DNA from: Acidovorax delafieldii | GTDB lineage: Bacteria > Pseudomonadota > Gammaproteobacteria > Burkholderiales > Burkholderiaceae_C | Assembly (NCBI GenBank): GCA_002327945.1 | Contig: DCVY01000261.1 | Coordinates: 1 to 7,118 of the forward strand | DNA length: 7,118 nt | Reading direction: 5' to 3' | In this document: piece after piece, positions 1-6,931 of the stretch | Layout of the letters: each line of letters opens with the position of its first letter | How positions within the stretch are numbered: position 1 is the first letter of the stretch | Position numbers and translations under genes: made by a program | Notes under the pieces: generated by a model | What the model was told of the DNA's origin: nothing | What the model saw: the letters and a program-made list of their open reading frames with translations, nothing else | Databases searched by the model: none

Positions 1-52
1 CCGCCGGTGCCGTGATCGGGGTGCCTGGCAAGACGCGAGGACGCGGCGGGCT

Positions 53-79
53 TACTGCCTGTACTGCCCGTACTGCCCG
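53..79. repeat. Three tandem copies of a 9-bp unit
   Basis: The unit TACTGCCYG is repeated three times without a gap; the first copy has T and the other two have C at the variable position. It is too short to be called a satellite and may vary in copy number between strains. On the minus strand it would encode Gly-Ser-Thr repeats in the doubtful open frame that starts at 185. Confidence 0.8.
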
Positions 80-245
80 CAAGGAGGAGCAACGCCGCTT
101 GGCGTCCCGAGCGCGGTGCGGGCGAGTGCCTGGCGCTCTGACCCACAGGGTGAACGCCATCGAAGCCATCCACGATCGATTGCATGCGGCCTGGCAAGAG
201 GTACCCAGCGGTCCACGGCCGTTTCTAGGTTCAATGGCGGCAACA

Positions 246-259
246 CGGTGCCCGCACCG
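246..259. repeat. Short palindrome upstream of nadC
   Basis: CGGTGC and GCACCG form perfect 6-bp arms around a CC centre, about 64 bp before the nadC start. The size and symmetry would suit an operator half-site pair, but I cannot link it to a named NAD regulator, and in DNA this GC-rich it may be chance. Confidence 0.35.
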
Positions 260-322
260 GGGCCGGGGGGCGAAGCCCGTGCAATGGTGCTGCCCTTGCC
301 AATGCCGCTATGCTCTTGGCCC

Positions 323-1231
<909 letters not shown>

Positions 1232-1402
1232 GACAATTCCCTGTGGTGCTTGGCGCCTTCCCCCGCTCTCGCCTCGCTATGCGATGCGGGAAGGGAGACG
1301 CCGCCAGCGCGGCGGGGCGACCCTTGCACGGCGGCCGCTGGTCTGCTGGGGCGCGGCAGTTTCATGCGCTGTGGGCAGCGCTCAGCACTATGGATGAATG
1401 AC
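1232..1402. repeat. GC-rich hairpin-forming spacer between nadC and nadA, possible dispersed intergenic repeat
   Basis: No gene is seen here. Arms GGCG (1252-1255) and CCTTCCC (1256-1262) can pair with GGGAAGG (1288-1294) and, after a 4-nt bulge, CGCC (1299-1302). A second hairpin follows at once: CCGCC (1301-1305) with GGCGG (1311-1315). There is no T-run, so a classical intrinsic terminator is unlikely. The mosaic of small GC-rich hairpins resembles intergenic repeats I associate with Comamonadaceae genomes, but that is recall. It may modulate read-through from nadC into nadA. Confidence 0.45.
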
Positions 1403-2521
1403 ATGAATACAACCATCACCCTCAAAGAAGTCGATTACGAGCAGCCCACCGACGGCGCGGTGTGCAGCACCAAGCATGCCTGGGCCCGCGTGCCCGCCGA
1501 GCTGTCGCAGGACGAGCGCGCGGCACTGAAGGACAAAATCCGCCGCCTGCTGAAAGAGAAGAACGCGGTCATGGTGTCGCACTACTACGTGCACCCCGAC
1601 CTGCAGGACCTGGCCGAAGAAACCGGTGGCATCGTCAGCGATTCGCTGGAGATGGCGCGCTTTGGCCGCGACCATGCTGCGCAGACGCTGGTGGTGAGCG
1701 GCGTGCGCTTCATGGGCGAGACGGCCAAGATACTCTCGCCCGAGAAAACCGTGCTCATGCCCGACCTGGATGCCACCTGCTCGCTCGACCTGGGCTGCCC
1801 CGTCGAAGAGTTCAGCGCTTTTTGCGATGCGCACCCCGACCGCACCGTGGTGGTGTATGCCAACACCAGCGCCGCCGTGAAGGCGCGTGCCGACTGGCTG
1901 GTCACGTCCAGCTGCGCGCTCGACATCGTGCGGGCACTCAAAGACCAGGGCCAGAAGATTCTGTGGGCGCCCGACCGGCATCTGGGCGACTACATCCGCA
2001 GCAAAACCGGCGCCGACATGGTGATGTGGAACGGCGCCTGCATCGTGCACGACGAGTTCAAGGCGCTGGAGCTGGAGCTGCTCAAAAAAGAGCACCCCCT
2101 GGCCAAGGTGCTGGTGCATCCCGAAAGCCCCGCCGACGTCATCGCCCTGGCAGACGCCGTGGGCTCCACCTCGGGCATCCTGAACGCCGCGTGCACCATG
2201 GACGCCCCCGAGTTCATCGTGGCCACCGACAACGGCATGATGCACAAGCTGCGCACCCTGAACCCCGGCAAGGTGTTCTACGAGGCCCCCACCGCCGGCA
2301 AAAGCGCCACCTGCAAAAGCTGCGCCCACTGCCCCTGGATGGCCATGAACGGCCTGGCCGACGTGGCCCGCGTGCTGGAAACCGGCGCCAATGCCATCCA
2401 GGTGGACCCGGCCATCATCCCGCGCGCTCGCCAGCCCATTGACCGCATGCTGGCATTCACCGTCGCGCTGAGAAGCGGCCAGCCGGTGGCCGGCTTGGTG
2501 CCGAACATTGGCGCGGCCTGA
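1403..2521 (+). CDS. nadA: Quinolinate synthase (4Fe-4S)
   Basis: NadA condenses iminoaspartate (made by NadB) with dihydroxyacetone phosphate to give quinolinate, using an oxygen-sensitive 4Fe-4S cluster whose free iron site binds substrate. The 372-residue product is a normal length for the proteobacterial type. The three presumed cluster cysteines are C126 (in [10 protein letters not shown]), C213 (in [10 protein letters not shown]) and C310, the last Cys of CKSCAHCP (C304, C307, C310), matching the E. coli C113/C200/C297 pattern. Also visible are [18 protein letters not shown] near residue 57, [20 protein letters not shown] and the TSGILN loop. I chose the ATG at 1403 because TGGATG lies 7-8 nt before it as a weak ribosome binding site. 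An in-frame ATG at 1394 would add three residues. The frame is open back to 1250, but that part is the repeat-like spacer. The next step, NadC, is encoded just upstream. Confidence 0.96.
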   Translation: MNTTITLKEVDYEQPTDGAVCSTKHAWARVPAELSQDERAALKDKIRRLLKEKNAVMVSHYYVHPDLQDLAEETGGIVSDSLEMARFGRDHAAQTLVVSGVRFMGETAKILSPEKTVLMPDLDATCSLDLGCPVEEFSAFCDAHPDRTVVVYANTSAAVKARADWLVTSSCALDIVRALKDQGQKILWAPDRHLGDYIRSKTGADMVMWNGACIVHDEFKALELELLKKEHPLAKVLVHPESPADVIALADAVGSTSGILNAACTMDAPEFIVATDNGMMHKLRTLNPGKVFYEAPTAGKSATCKSCAHCPWMAMNGLADVARVLETGANAIQVDPAIIPRARQPIDRMLAFTVALRSGQPVAGLVPNIGAA

Positions 2522-2547
2522 GTCAGGCAGTGGGAGGTGTTCAGGCC
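2515..2547. terminator. Inverted repeat across the nadA/queD convergent ends, possible two-way terminator
   Basis: GGCCTGA (2515-2521) and TCAGGCC (2541-2547) are perfect 7-bp inverted arms around a 19-nt loop. Each arm contains a stop codon: TGA of nadA in the left arm and TGA of queD (read on the minus strand) in the right. No T-tract follows on either strand, so termination activity is inferred. A smaller palindrome, CTGAGTCAG (2518-2526), would compete with it. The spacer is only 19 bp, so a shared structure at the convergent ends is plausible. Confidence 0.35.
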
Positions 2548-2918
2548 CCAGACGGTGCCAGATCGAGCGTGCAGCCGTCACCCAGCGCTTCGCGCCACAC
2601 CCGCACCCGGCTCGGCGGCGGTTGAATGCCCGACAGTTGCTGGGCGATGAAGGCGCACAGGTTCTCCAGCGTCGGCGTGCCCAGCCCAGGCACTTCATCG
2701 AGCAGGTGGTGGTCGAGCTGCTCGCGCACCACGGCGAGGTGCTGGCGCAGAAAACCCAGGTCGATCACCATGCCGTTGGCAGGATTGCGCGGGCCCTGCA
2801 CCCACACCTCTGCGTGGTAGGTGTGGCCGTGCACGCGGCGGCTGCCTTCGGCCTCGATCTCGCGTTGCAGGGTGTGGGCAGCATCAAAGAAAAAACGCTG
2901 GCTGACGGTGAATTGCAT
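2541..2918 (-). CDS. queD: 6-carboxy-5,6,7,8-tetrahydropterin synthase (QueD/PTPS family)
   Basis: QueD converts 7,8-dihydroneopterin triphosphate to 6-carboxytetrahydropterin, the second step from GTP towards preQ0 and queuosine. The 125-residue product has family size. Zinc ligands H15 (DAAHT), H30 and H32 (VHGHT) are present, as are the proton-relay pair D69-H70 (LDHH) and E110 (WRE), all matching E. coli QueD H16, H31, H33, D70, H71 and E110. The catalytic Cys four residues before HGH (E. coli C27) is a Ser here (S26, codon AGC). The start at 2918 puts the conserved FTVSQRFFFDAAHT at the N-terminus. An upstream ATG at 2960 overlaps the queE stop as ATGA and would add 14 residues; neither start has a clear Shine-Dalgarno. 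It lies 38 bp after queE and is probably cotranscribed. Family is certain; activity as QueD is inferred from the queE neighbour. Confidence 0.9.
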   Translation of the reverse strand: MQFTVSQRFFFDAAHTLQREIEAEGSRRVHGHTYHAEVWVQGPRNPANGMVIDLGFLRQHLAVVREQLDHHLLDEVPGLGTPTLENLCAFIAQQLSGIQPPPSRVRVWREALGDGCTLDLAPSGA

Positions 2919-2956
2919 GGTGGACGAACAAACAAGAACGGGGCTTATCGGTGGGC

Positions 2957-3595
2957 TCATCGGATGCCGGTGAGCTTGTGGGTCTGCAGGCTCAGGCGCC
3001 ACGCGGGGCGCTGCAGGCACAGATCGATGCACAGGGCGATGTGGCGGGCCTGGTCGGGCCCGTCCATGGGCTGCAGAAAACGGTGGCTGAACTGGCCGGT
3101 GGCCTCCAGCAGATCCAGGTCCAACCCCGGCTGCGGCCAGACCACTTTCAATTCTTGTCCGTGGCGCTGCACCCAGTCGGCGCCGGCCTTGGGGCTCACG
3201 CACAACCAGTCGATGCCTTGCGGGGCCGCCACCGTGCCATTGGTCTCTACGGCGATGCGAAAGCCCTGTGCATGCAGGGCCTCGATCAGCGCGGTGTCCA
3301 CTTGCAGCAGCGGCTCGCCGCCCGTCAGCACCACCAGCCGGTGGTGGGTGTCGCCCGCGGGCCACAAGGCGGCAATCTGGCGCGCCAGGCCCTGGGCGTC
3401 GGCAAACTTGCCACCCAGGGTACCGTCGGTGCCCACAAAGTCGGTATCGCAAAAGCGGCAGACGGCGTTGGCGCGATCTTGTTCGCGGCCGCTCCAGAGG
3501 TTGCAGCCCGCAAAACGGCAAAACACCGCCGGGCTGCCCGCCTGGCCGCCTTCGCCTTGCAGGGTGTAAAAAATTTCTTTGATGGAGTAGGTCAT
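2957..3595 (-). CDS. queE: 7-carboxy-7-deazaguanine synthase, radical SAM
   Basis: QueE is a radical S-adenosylmethionine enzyme that ring-contracts 6-carboxytetrahydropterin, the QueD product, to 7-carboxy-7-deazaguanine, the precursor of preQ0. The 212-residue product begins with the typical IKEIFYTLQGEG substrate-binding segment. Cluster cysteines are C31, C46 and C49, spaced CX14CX2C rather than the usual CX3CX2C. This matches the variant described for Burkholderia multivorans QueE, and an extra Cys is at position 26. The SAM-binding TGGEP is at residues 91-95, followed by ETNGT and VSPKAG motifs. The frame is open 29 codons upstream, but the conserved N-terminus fixes the ATG at 3595, which lacks an obvious Shine-Dalgarno. 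A GATAAT at 3635-3630 on the minus strand could be its -10 box, with no good -35. It leads a queE-queD operon. Confidence 0.95.
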   Translation of the reverse strand: MTYSIKEIFYTLQGEGGQAGSPAVFCRFAGCNLWSGREQDRANAVCRFCDTDFVGTDGTLGGKFADAQGLARQIAALWPAGDTHHRLVVLTGGEPLLQVDTALIEALHAQGFRIAVETNGTVAAPQGIDWLCVSPKAGADWVQRHGQELKVVWPQPGLDLDLLEATGQFSHRFLQPMDGPDQARHIALCIDLCLQRPAWRLSLQTHKLTGIR

Positions 3596-3683
3596 TGCGC
3601 AGAGGTTGAAGCGGCGAGCGGGGTGGGGGATTATCTTCGCTTGTGCCAGAAGCGGGCCAGACGCCCGTCTTTTGGCCGGCATG

Positions 3684-3707
3684 CGATGCCCCGCAACCGG
3701 GGCATCG
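3684..3707. promoter_or_regulatory. Perfect 10-bp hairpin in the queE/pabBC divergent region
   Basis: CGATGCCCCG (3684-3693) and CGGGGCATCG (3698-3707) pair perfectly around a 4-nt CAAC loop. It lies about 90 bp upstream of queE and 75 bp upstream of pabBC. No T-run follows on either strand, so it is not a textbook terminator. It could be an operator, an RNA leader structure for queE, or part of a dispersed repeat. I see none of the conserved sequence of a preQ1 riboswitch around it. Confidence 0.6.
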
Positions 3708-3745
3708 GGCTACGATGCTGCGCGCGGTGTGGGTGCCATCACTCC

Positions 3746-3780
3746 GTTTTTGATAGCCGTTTGCGCATATTCTGCAAGCC
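3746..3780 (+). repeat. Candidate Comamonadaceae intergenic repeat, copy 1
   Basis: The stretch contains TGATAGC-N5-GCGC (3751-3766). The same motif, with the same 5-nt spacer, occurs in the opposite orientation at 5634-5619 just beyond pabBC. Both copies abut the gene ends. I recall similar TTTTGATAGC...GCGC elements between genes in Acidovorax and relatives, but this is memory, not a search. The distal part runs straight into the pabBC start codon, so it may also hold the pabBC promoter: TTGCGC and CATATT are present but badly spaced. Confidence 0.45.
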
Positions 3781-5580
3781 ATGGAGGCTTACTTGGTTCC
3801 ATCCGCACTGATTGATTTTGTCAACCCGCACGACCCCGGTGCGCCGCGCCTGCGCCATGCCTTTGGCACGCCGCGCGCCGTGCTGGTGGCGCGGGAGCCG
3901 GCCCAGGTGCGCGCGGTGCTCGATGCCGTGCAGGCCGCCGCCGAGGGCGGTGCCTGGTGCATTGGCGCGCTGCGCTACGAGGCCGCGCCGGCCTTCGACG
4001 CCGCTTTGCAGACCTACCCCGCCGCTGGCCCGCTGGTCTGGTTTGCCATCCATGACGCGGCGCTGCCCTGGCCCGGTGCCGAGCCGCCGCCCCAGGATGC
4101 GTCCACACTGCACTGGCACACCTTGCCCGGGCGTGCGCAGTTTGATGCGGCCCTGGCCACCATCCACCAGGCCATTGCCCGTGGCGAGTATTACCAGGTC
4201 AACTACACGGCACAGACGGTGGCCAGTGTGCAGGGCGGCGGGGCGCAATCGGCCCGCGCCCTGTTTGCGGCCCTGCGGCGCGCGCAGCCGGGCGGTTATG
4301 CAGCCTGCCTCGATATGGGCGACGAGCAGGTGCTCAGCGTCTCGCCCGAGTTGTTTTTCGACTGGCACAGCGGGCCGGGCGACGGCGCGGCCGGCCATAT
4401 CATCACGCGCCCCATGAAGGGCACGGCCCCGCGTGGTGCCACCCCCGAGCAGGATGCCGCCCATGCCGCCGCACTGCGCGCCTCGCCCAAAGAGCGCGCC
4501 GAGAACGTGATGATCGTGGACTTGCTGCGCAACGACCTTTCGCGCATTGCACAACCCTTCAGCGTGCAGGTGCCCCGACTTTTTCACACCGAGGCGCTGC
4601 CTGCCGTGTGGCAGATGACATCCGACGTGCAGGCGCGCACCCGCGCCGCAACGCGGCTCGCCGACGTGTTTGCAGCGCTGTTTCCCTGCGGCTCGGTCAC
4701 GGGCGCGCCCAAGGTGCGCGCCATGCAGGCCATCCACGCACTGGAGCCGGGACCGCGCGGCATTTACTGCGGCGCCATCGGCGTGGTGCGGCCCGACGAC
4801 CAGGGTGGCATTCGCGCCACCTTCAACGTGCCGATCCGCACGGTGGTGCTGCACGATGGCCAGGCGCGCTGCGGCATTGGCAGCGGCGTCACCTCGGGCG
4901 CTGCGGTCGATGCGGAATGGAGCGAATGGCGCCACAAGCGCGCTTTTGTGGAGCGCGCCAGCCAGCCCTTCGACCTGATCGAAACCCTGGCGCTTCAAGC
5001 GGGCCAGTTCCGCCACCTGGCCGAGCACCTGGCGCGCCTGCAAGACACGGCCGCGCATTTCAGCGTGCCGTTTAGCGCTGTGGCCGTGCAGGCCAGCCTG
5101 CAGGCGCTGGCAAGCAGCCACCCCGCCGGTGCATGGCGCGTGCGCCTGCTGCTGGACGCCAGTGGCCAGCCCCGCGCCCAAGCCTTTGCCCTGCAGCCCA
5201 CCCCCGAGCCCGTGCGCCTGCAACTGGCCGGCCACCCGCTGGATGAGGCCCATGGCGAATTCGTGCGCTACAAGACCACGCGCCGCGCGCACTACGCCGC
5301 GTTTGCGCCCACCACGCCAGGGGTGTTCGACACGGTGCTGTGGAACGAGGCCGGCGAAATCACCGAAACCACCTTCGGCAACATCGCCGTGCTGCTGGAC
5401 GGCCGCTGGTCCACACCACCGCTGGCCTGCGGCCTGCTGCCTGGCGTGGGCCGCGCCGTGGCCCTGCGTGAGGGGCGCCTGATCGAGGCCGTGGTGCGCC
5501 TGCAAGATGTGCCGCGCGTGCAGGCCTGGGCGTTTGTCAACAGCCTGCGGGGGTGGCTTGCCGCCGAGCTGGCGCCATGA
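3781..5580 (+). CDS. pabBC: Aminodeoxychorismate synthase component I fused to aminodeoxychorismate lyase (PabB-PabC)
   Basis: The 599-residue fusion makes p-aminobenzoate for folate. The PabB part (about 1-400) aminates chorismate with ammonia from a PabA glutaminase not in this window; the PabC part (about 405-599) is a fold-type IV PLP enzyme that removes pyruvate. PabB evidence: YYQVNYT, SVSPELFF, PMKGT with K213 (the Lys that marks PabB against the Ala of TrpE), ENVMIVDLLRNDL, CGSVTGAPK at 303-311 and GIGSGVTSGA. PabC evidence: RYKTT with K498 as the presumed PLP lysine, WNEAGEITETTFGN at 521-534 and GLLPGVGR. ATG 3781 has no Shine-Dalgarno. TGGAGG at 3782-3787 sits 5 nt before a TTG at 3793 (codon 5), which may be the real start. 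It is divergent from queE. Single-chain PabBC fusions are known in proteobacteria, so this is not novel. Confidence 0.93.
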   Translation: MEAYLVPSALIDFVNPHDPGAPRLRHAFGTPRAVLVAREPAQVRAVLDAVQAAAEGGAWCIGALRYEAAPAFDAALQTYPAAGPLVWFAIHDAALPWPGAEPPPQDASTLHWHTLPGRAQFDAALATIHQAIARGEYYQVNYTAQTVASVQGGGAQSARALFAALRRAQPGGYAACLDMGDEQVLSVSPELFFDWHSGPGDGAAGHIITRPMKGTAPRGATPEQDAAHAAALRASPKERAENVMIVDLLRNDLSRIAQPFSVQVPRLFHTEALPAVWQMTSDVQARTRAATRLADVFAALFPCGSVTGAPKVRAMQAIHALEPGPRGIYCGAIGVVRPDDQGGIRATFNVPIRTVVLHDGQARCGIGSGVTSGAAVDAEWSEWRHKRAFVERASQPFDLIETLALQAGQFRHLAEHLARLQDTAAHFSVPFSAVAVQASLQALASSHPAGAWRVRLLLDASGQPRAQAFALQPTPEPVRLQLAGHPLDEAHGEFVRYKTTRRAHYAAFAPTTPGVFDTVLWNEAGEITETTFGNIAVLLDGRWSTPPLACGLLPGVGRAVALREGRLIEAVVRLQDVPRVQAWAFVNSLRGWLAAELAP

Positions 5581-5594
5581 TGTTTGGGTGTTTT

Positions 5595-5636
5595 TGGCCT
5601 CTAGCTTTTATCTGGTAAGCGCTAGAAGCTATCATT
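5595..5636 (-). repeat. Candidate Comamonadaceae intergenic repeat, copy 2, with hairpin
   Basis: Just after pabBC, TCTAGC (5600-5605) and GCTAGA (5621-5626) form perfect 6-bp arms around a 15-nt loop. Read on the minus strand, the element has TGATAGC-N5-GCGC (5634-5619), the motif also seen at 3751-3766 before pabBC. It resembles a short palindromic element that I recall from many Comamonadaceae intergenic regions. No T-run follows the stem on the plus strand, so a terminator role for pabBC is possible but unsupported. Confidence 0.5.
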
Positions 5637-5707
5637 GTTATAGTAATCGAGCCACGCAAAACATTGTCCTGATAATCGGCGAGTTCCCCGCCCCACCCAC
5701 TCCCCCT

Positions 5708-5713
5708 GAAGGA
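5708..5713 (+). promoter_or_regulatory. Strong ribosome binding site before the hsdR remnant
   Basis: GAAGGA lies 5 nt before the ATG at 5719. It fixes the start of the hsdR remnant and shows that the translation signal of this broken gene is intact. The 138-bp stretch between pabBC and this ATG also holds a GATAAT at 5671-5676 that could be a -10 box, but no matching -35 is seen. Confidence 0.7.
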
Positions 5714-5718
5714 CGCCC

Positions 5719-6503
5719 ATGACGCCCGAGGCACTGGCCCGCGAATCCATCGACCGCAAGCTCGCCCAGGCCGGCTGGGTAGTGCAAGACATGAAGGCGC
5801 TCAACCTGGGCGCAGCCACCGGAGTGGCCGTGCGCGAACACCCCACCGACACCGGCCCCGCCGACTACGTGCTGTTTGTCCACCGGCAGCCCGTGGGCGT
5901 GATCGAAGCCAAGAAAGACAGCGCGGGCGAAAACCTCACCGTCACCGAAAGCCAGACCGAGCGCTACGCCAGCGCCAACCTCAAATGGCGCAAAGACAAC
6001 ACGCCGCTGCGCTTTTTGTTCGATGCCACCGGCCACGCCGTCCGACGATGGCCGCAAGTTCACCGAGCTCTACAACGTGCAGCGCCTGGCCTCGCCCAAC
6101 ATCGACCCGCACGCGCAGATGTGCATCAGCACCATCCAGCGCATGTATTCCATTTTGAGTGGCGAGCCCATCGACGAATCGGCCGAAGACCTGTCGCTGA
6201 ACGAGGTGCAACAAACCGCCAGCCAGGCAAAGCTGGTGCGCTACAACCCGGCCGTGCCGGTGGAAACGTTTGACTTCATCGTCATCGACGAATGCCACCG
6301 CAGCATCGCCGCGCGCTCACCTTCGACCTCATCGAAGAGCTGCACGAACAGTTGGCCAAACCACCGCTGATGCTGACCACCGAACGCCTGTGGAGCGCCT
6401 ACGCCCGCGTGCAGGCAACGCAGGTGAAAGGCGCGGACAAAAACGCCAGTTGACCGACTTGGTCAGCCTGGTGCGCTTTGCGCTGGGGCTGGTGGATGGT
6501 TGA
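5719..6503 (+). pseudogene. hsdR: Remnant of a type I restriction enzyme R subunit (HsdR), with internal deletions and frameshifts
   Basis: Intact HsdR cuts and translocates DNA in a complex with HsdM and HsdS; neither is in the window. Four pieces remain. Piece 1 (5719 to about 6035) is the N-terminal nuclease: D49, E63-A-K65 (motif ExK) and the QxxxY motif Q79-Y83 are all present. Piece 2 (about 6032-6310, next frame) runs from DDGRKFTELYN through STIQRMYSILSGEP to the motif II box DECHRS, so the Walker A region between pieces 1 and 2 is gone. Piece 3 (about 6314-6453, frame of piece 1) is C-terminal, FDLIEELHEQLAKPP to VKGADK, so the second helicase domain is gone. Piece 4 (about 6441-6503) is RQLTDLVSLVRFALG, shifted one frame at an A5 run, ending early. 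At 785 bp against roughly 2.3-3 kb for intact genes it cannot make a motor. The first frame alone would encode 184 residues, ending at 6273. Confidence 0.9.
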
Positions 6504-6562
6504 CCATGTGCCGACCAACCTCCCGAGCTTATGAGCATTTCTGAGGGCGTGAGCGGGTGCAA
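6504..6562. other. Short gap between the hsdR remnant and the toxin gene
   Basis: This 59-bp stretch separates the convergent hsdR remnant and toxin gene. I see no terminator, repeat or coding signal. It may include decayed hsdR 3' sequence, because the recognisable similarity already stops near 6485. Confidence 0.4.
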
Positions 6563-6931
6563 TCAGGTTTTGCGCTTCAACCGCTCGACTTCGGCGTGGA
6601 AGGCCGGGGTCAGGTCTGCGATCAGGGACTCGATGTCGCGCACCTGATGTTGAACCGTCAGCACTGCGATGCCTTGCGGCACGAGGTCGTAGATCACGAA
6701 GTGTTGCCGCGCTGGAACCATCAGAAACGGAGCCGAGCGGTACTGCCGCAAGCGCCCCTTCGCCTGGTTGGCGGCGGCAACGCCCATCGCCGCGTACAGG
6801 TCAGCGAGATAGCGGTCGGCAACGTCATCGCCCCATTCCCGGAGTGACCGCGTGTAGATGCGGCGCAAATCCAGCGCCGCATTCCGAGTCAGCAGGAACG
6901 TGGCGGGCGATGGCGCATCATTGCCAGCCAT
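6563..6931 (-). CDS. parE: Type II toxin of the RelE/ParE superfamily
   Basis: The 122-residue product fits ParE-like toxins, whose characterised members poison DNA gyrase, while RelE relatives cut mRNA at the ribosome; sequence alone does not decide which. The N-terminal helices carry the family pattern of ALDLRRIYTRSLREWG (residues 19-34) and VADRYLADLYAAM (37-49). The core strands include GRLRQYR (59-65), HFVIYDLV (77-84) and IAVLTVQHQVRDIE (88-101). It is longer than the usual 95-105 residues, mainly by about 10 residues at the start and a C-terminal helix after 105. ATG 6931 is chosen because AAGGA lies about 5-7 nt upstream, inside the antitoxin gene. The ORF overlaps the antitoxin by 14 nt, so translation is probably coupled. 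It is convergent with the hsdR remnant. ParE symbol is by family, not by proven target. Confidence 0.82.
   Translation of the reverse strand: MAGNDAPSPATFLLTRNAALDLRRIYTRSLREWGDDVADRYLADLYAAMGVAAANQAKGRLRQYRSAPFLMVPARQHFVIYDLVPQGIAVLTVQHQVRDIESLIADLTPAFHAEVERLKRKT

Larger units (their letters stand above)
1..322. other. Region upstream of nadC with no supportable gene
   Basis: Several frames are open here on both strands, as expected for GC-rich DNA, but none gives a recognisable protein or has a convincing ribosome binding site. One minus-strand frame is open from an ATG at 185 past position 1 and could be the start of a divergent gene; it is rich in Gly, Ser, Ala and Pro and matches nothing I know. 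A plus-strand frame ends in a TGA at 13-15 and could be the last codons of an upstream gene. The stretch also contains a 9-bp tandem repeat (53-79) and a small palindrome (246-259), listed separately. I see no clear sigma-70 promoter for nadC. Confidence 0.5.

Noticed and set aside
1..185. Minus-strand open frame from ATG 185 leaving the window, possible start of a divergent gene
   Set aside because: No Shine-Dalgarno, low-complexity composition and all neighbouring frames are also open; not enough to call a gene.
116..322. N-terminal extension of nadC by 69 codons
   Set aside because: The extension has no NadC similarity, and the product from 323 already has full family length.
1388..2698. 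A 436-codon minus-strand open frame opposite nadA
   Set aside because: Antisense shadow of nadA rich in His, Gly and Ala, with no recognisable domain.
3640..3660. Sigma-54 promoter (TGGCAC on the minus strand upstream of queE)
   Set aside because: The -24-like TGGCAC is present, but no TTGC lies at the required distance for the -12 element.
3596..3780. preQ1 riboswitch upstream of queE
   Set aside because: I looked for the short stem with an A-rich tail typical of preQ1-I and found no match; the hairpin at 3684-3707 is GC-rich with no A-rich partner.
2541..3782. A 413-codon minus-strand open frame covering both queD and queE
   Set aside because: Only its last 125 codons read as a protein family (QueD). 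The rest is antiparallel-free but out of frame with queE and is Arg/Pro/Gly-rich, as is typical of a GC-rich shadow.
3739..5505. A 588-codon minus-strand open frame opposite pabBC
   Set aside because: It is antisense to a clear PabBC, has low-complexity Gly/Ala/His/Arg composition and no family motif; it exists only because of strong GC3 bias.
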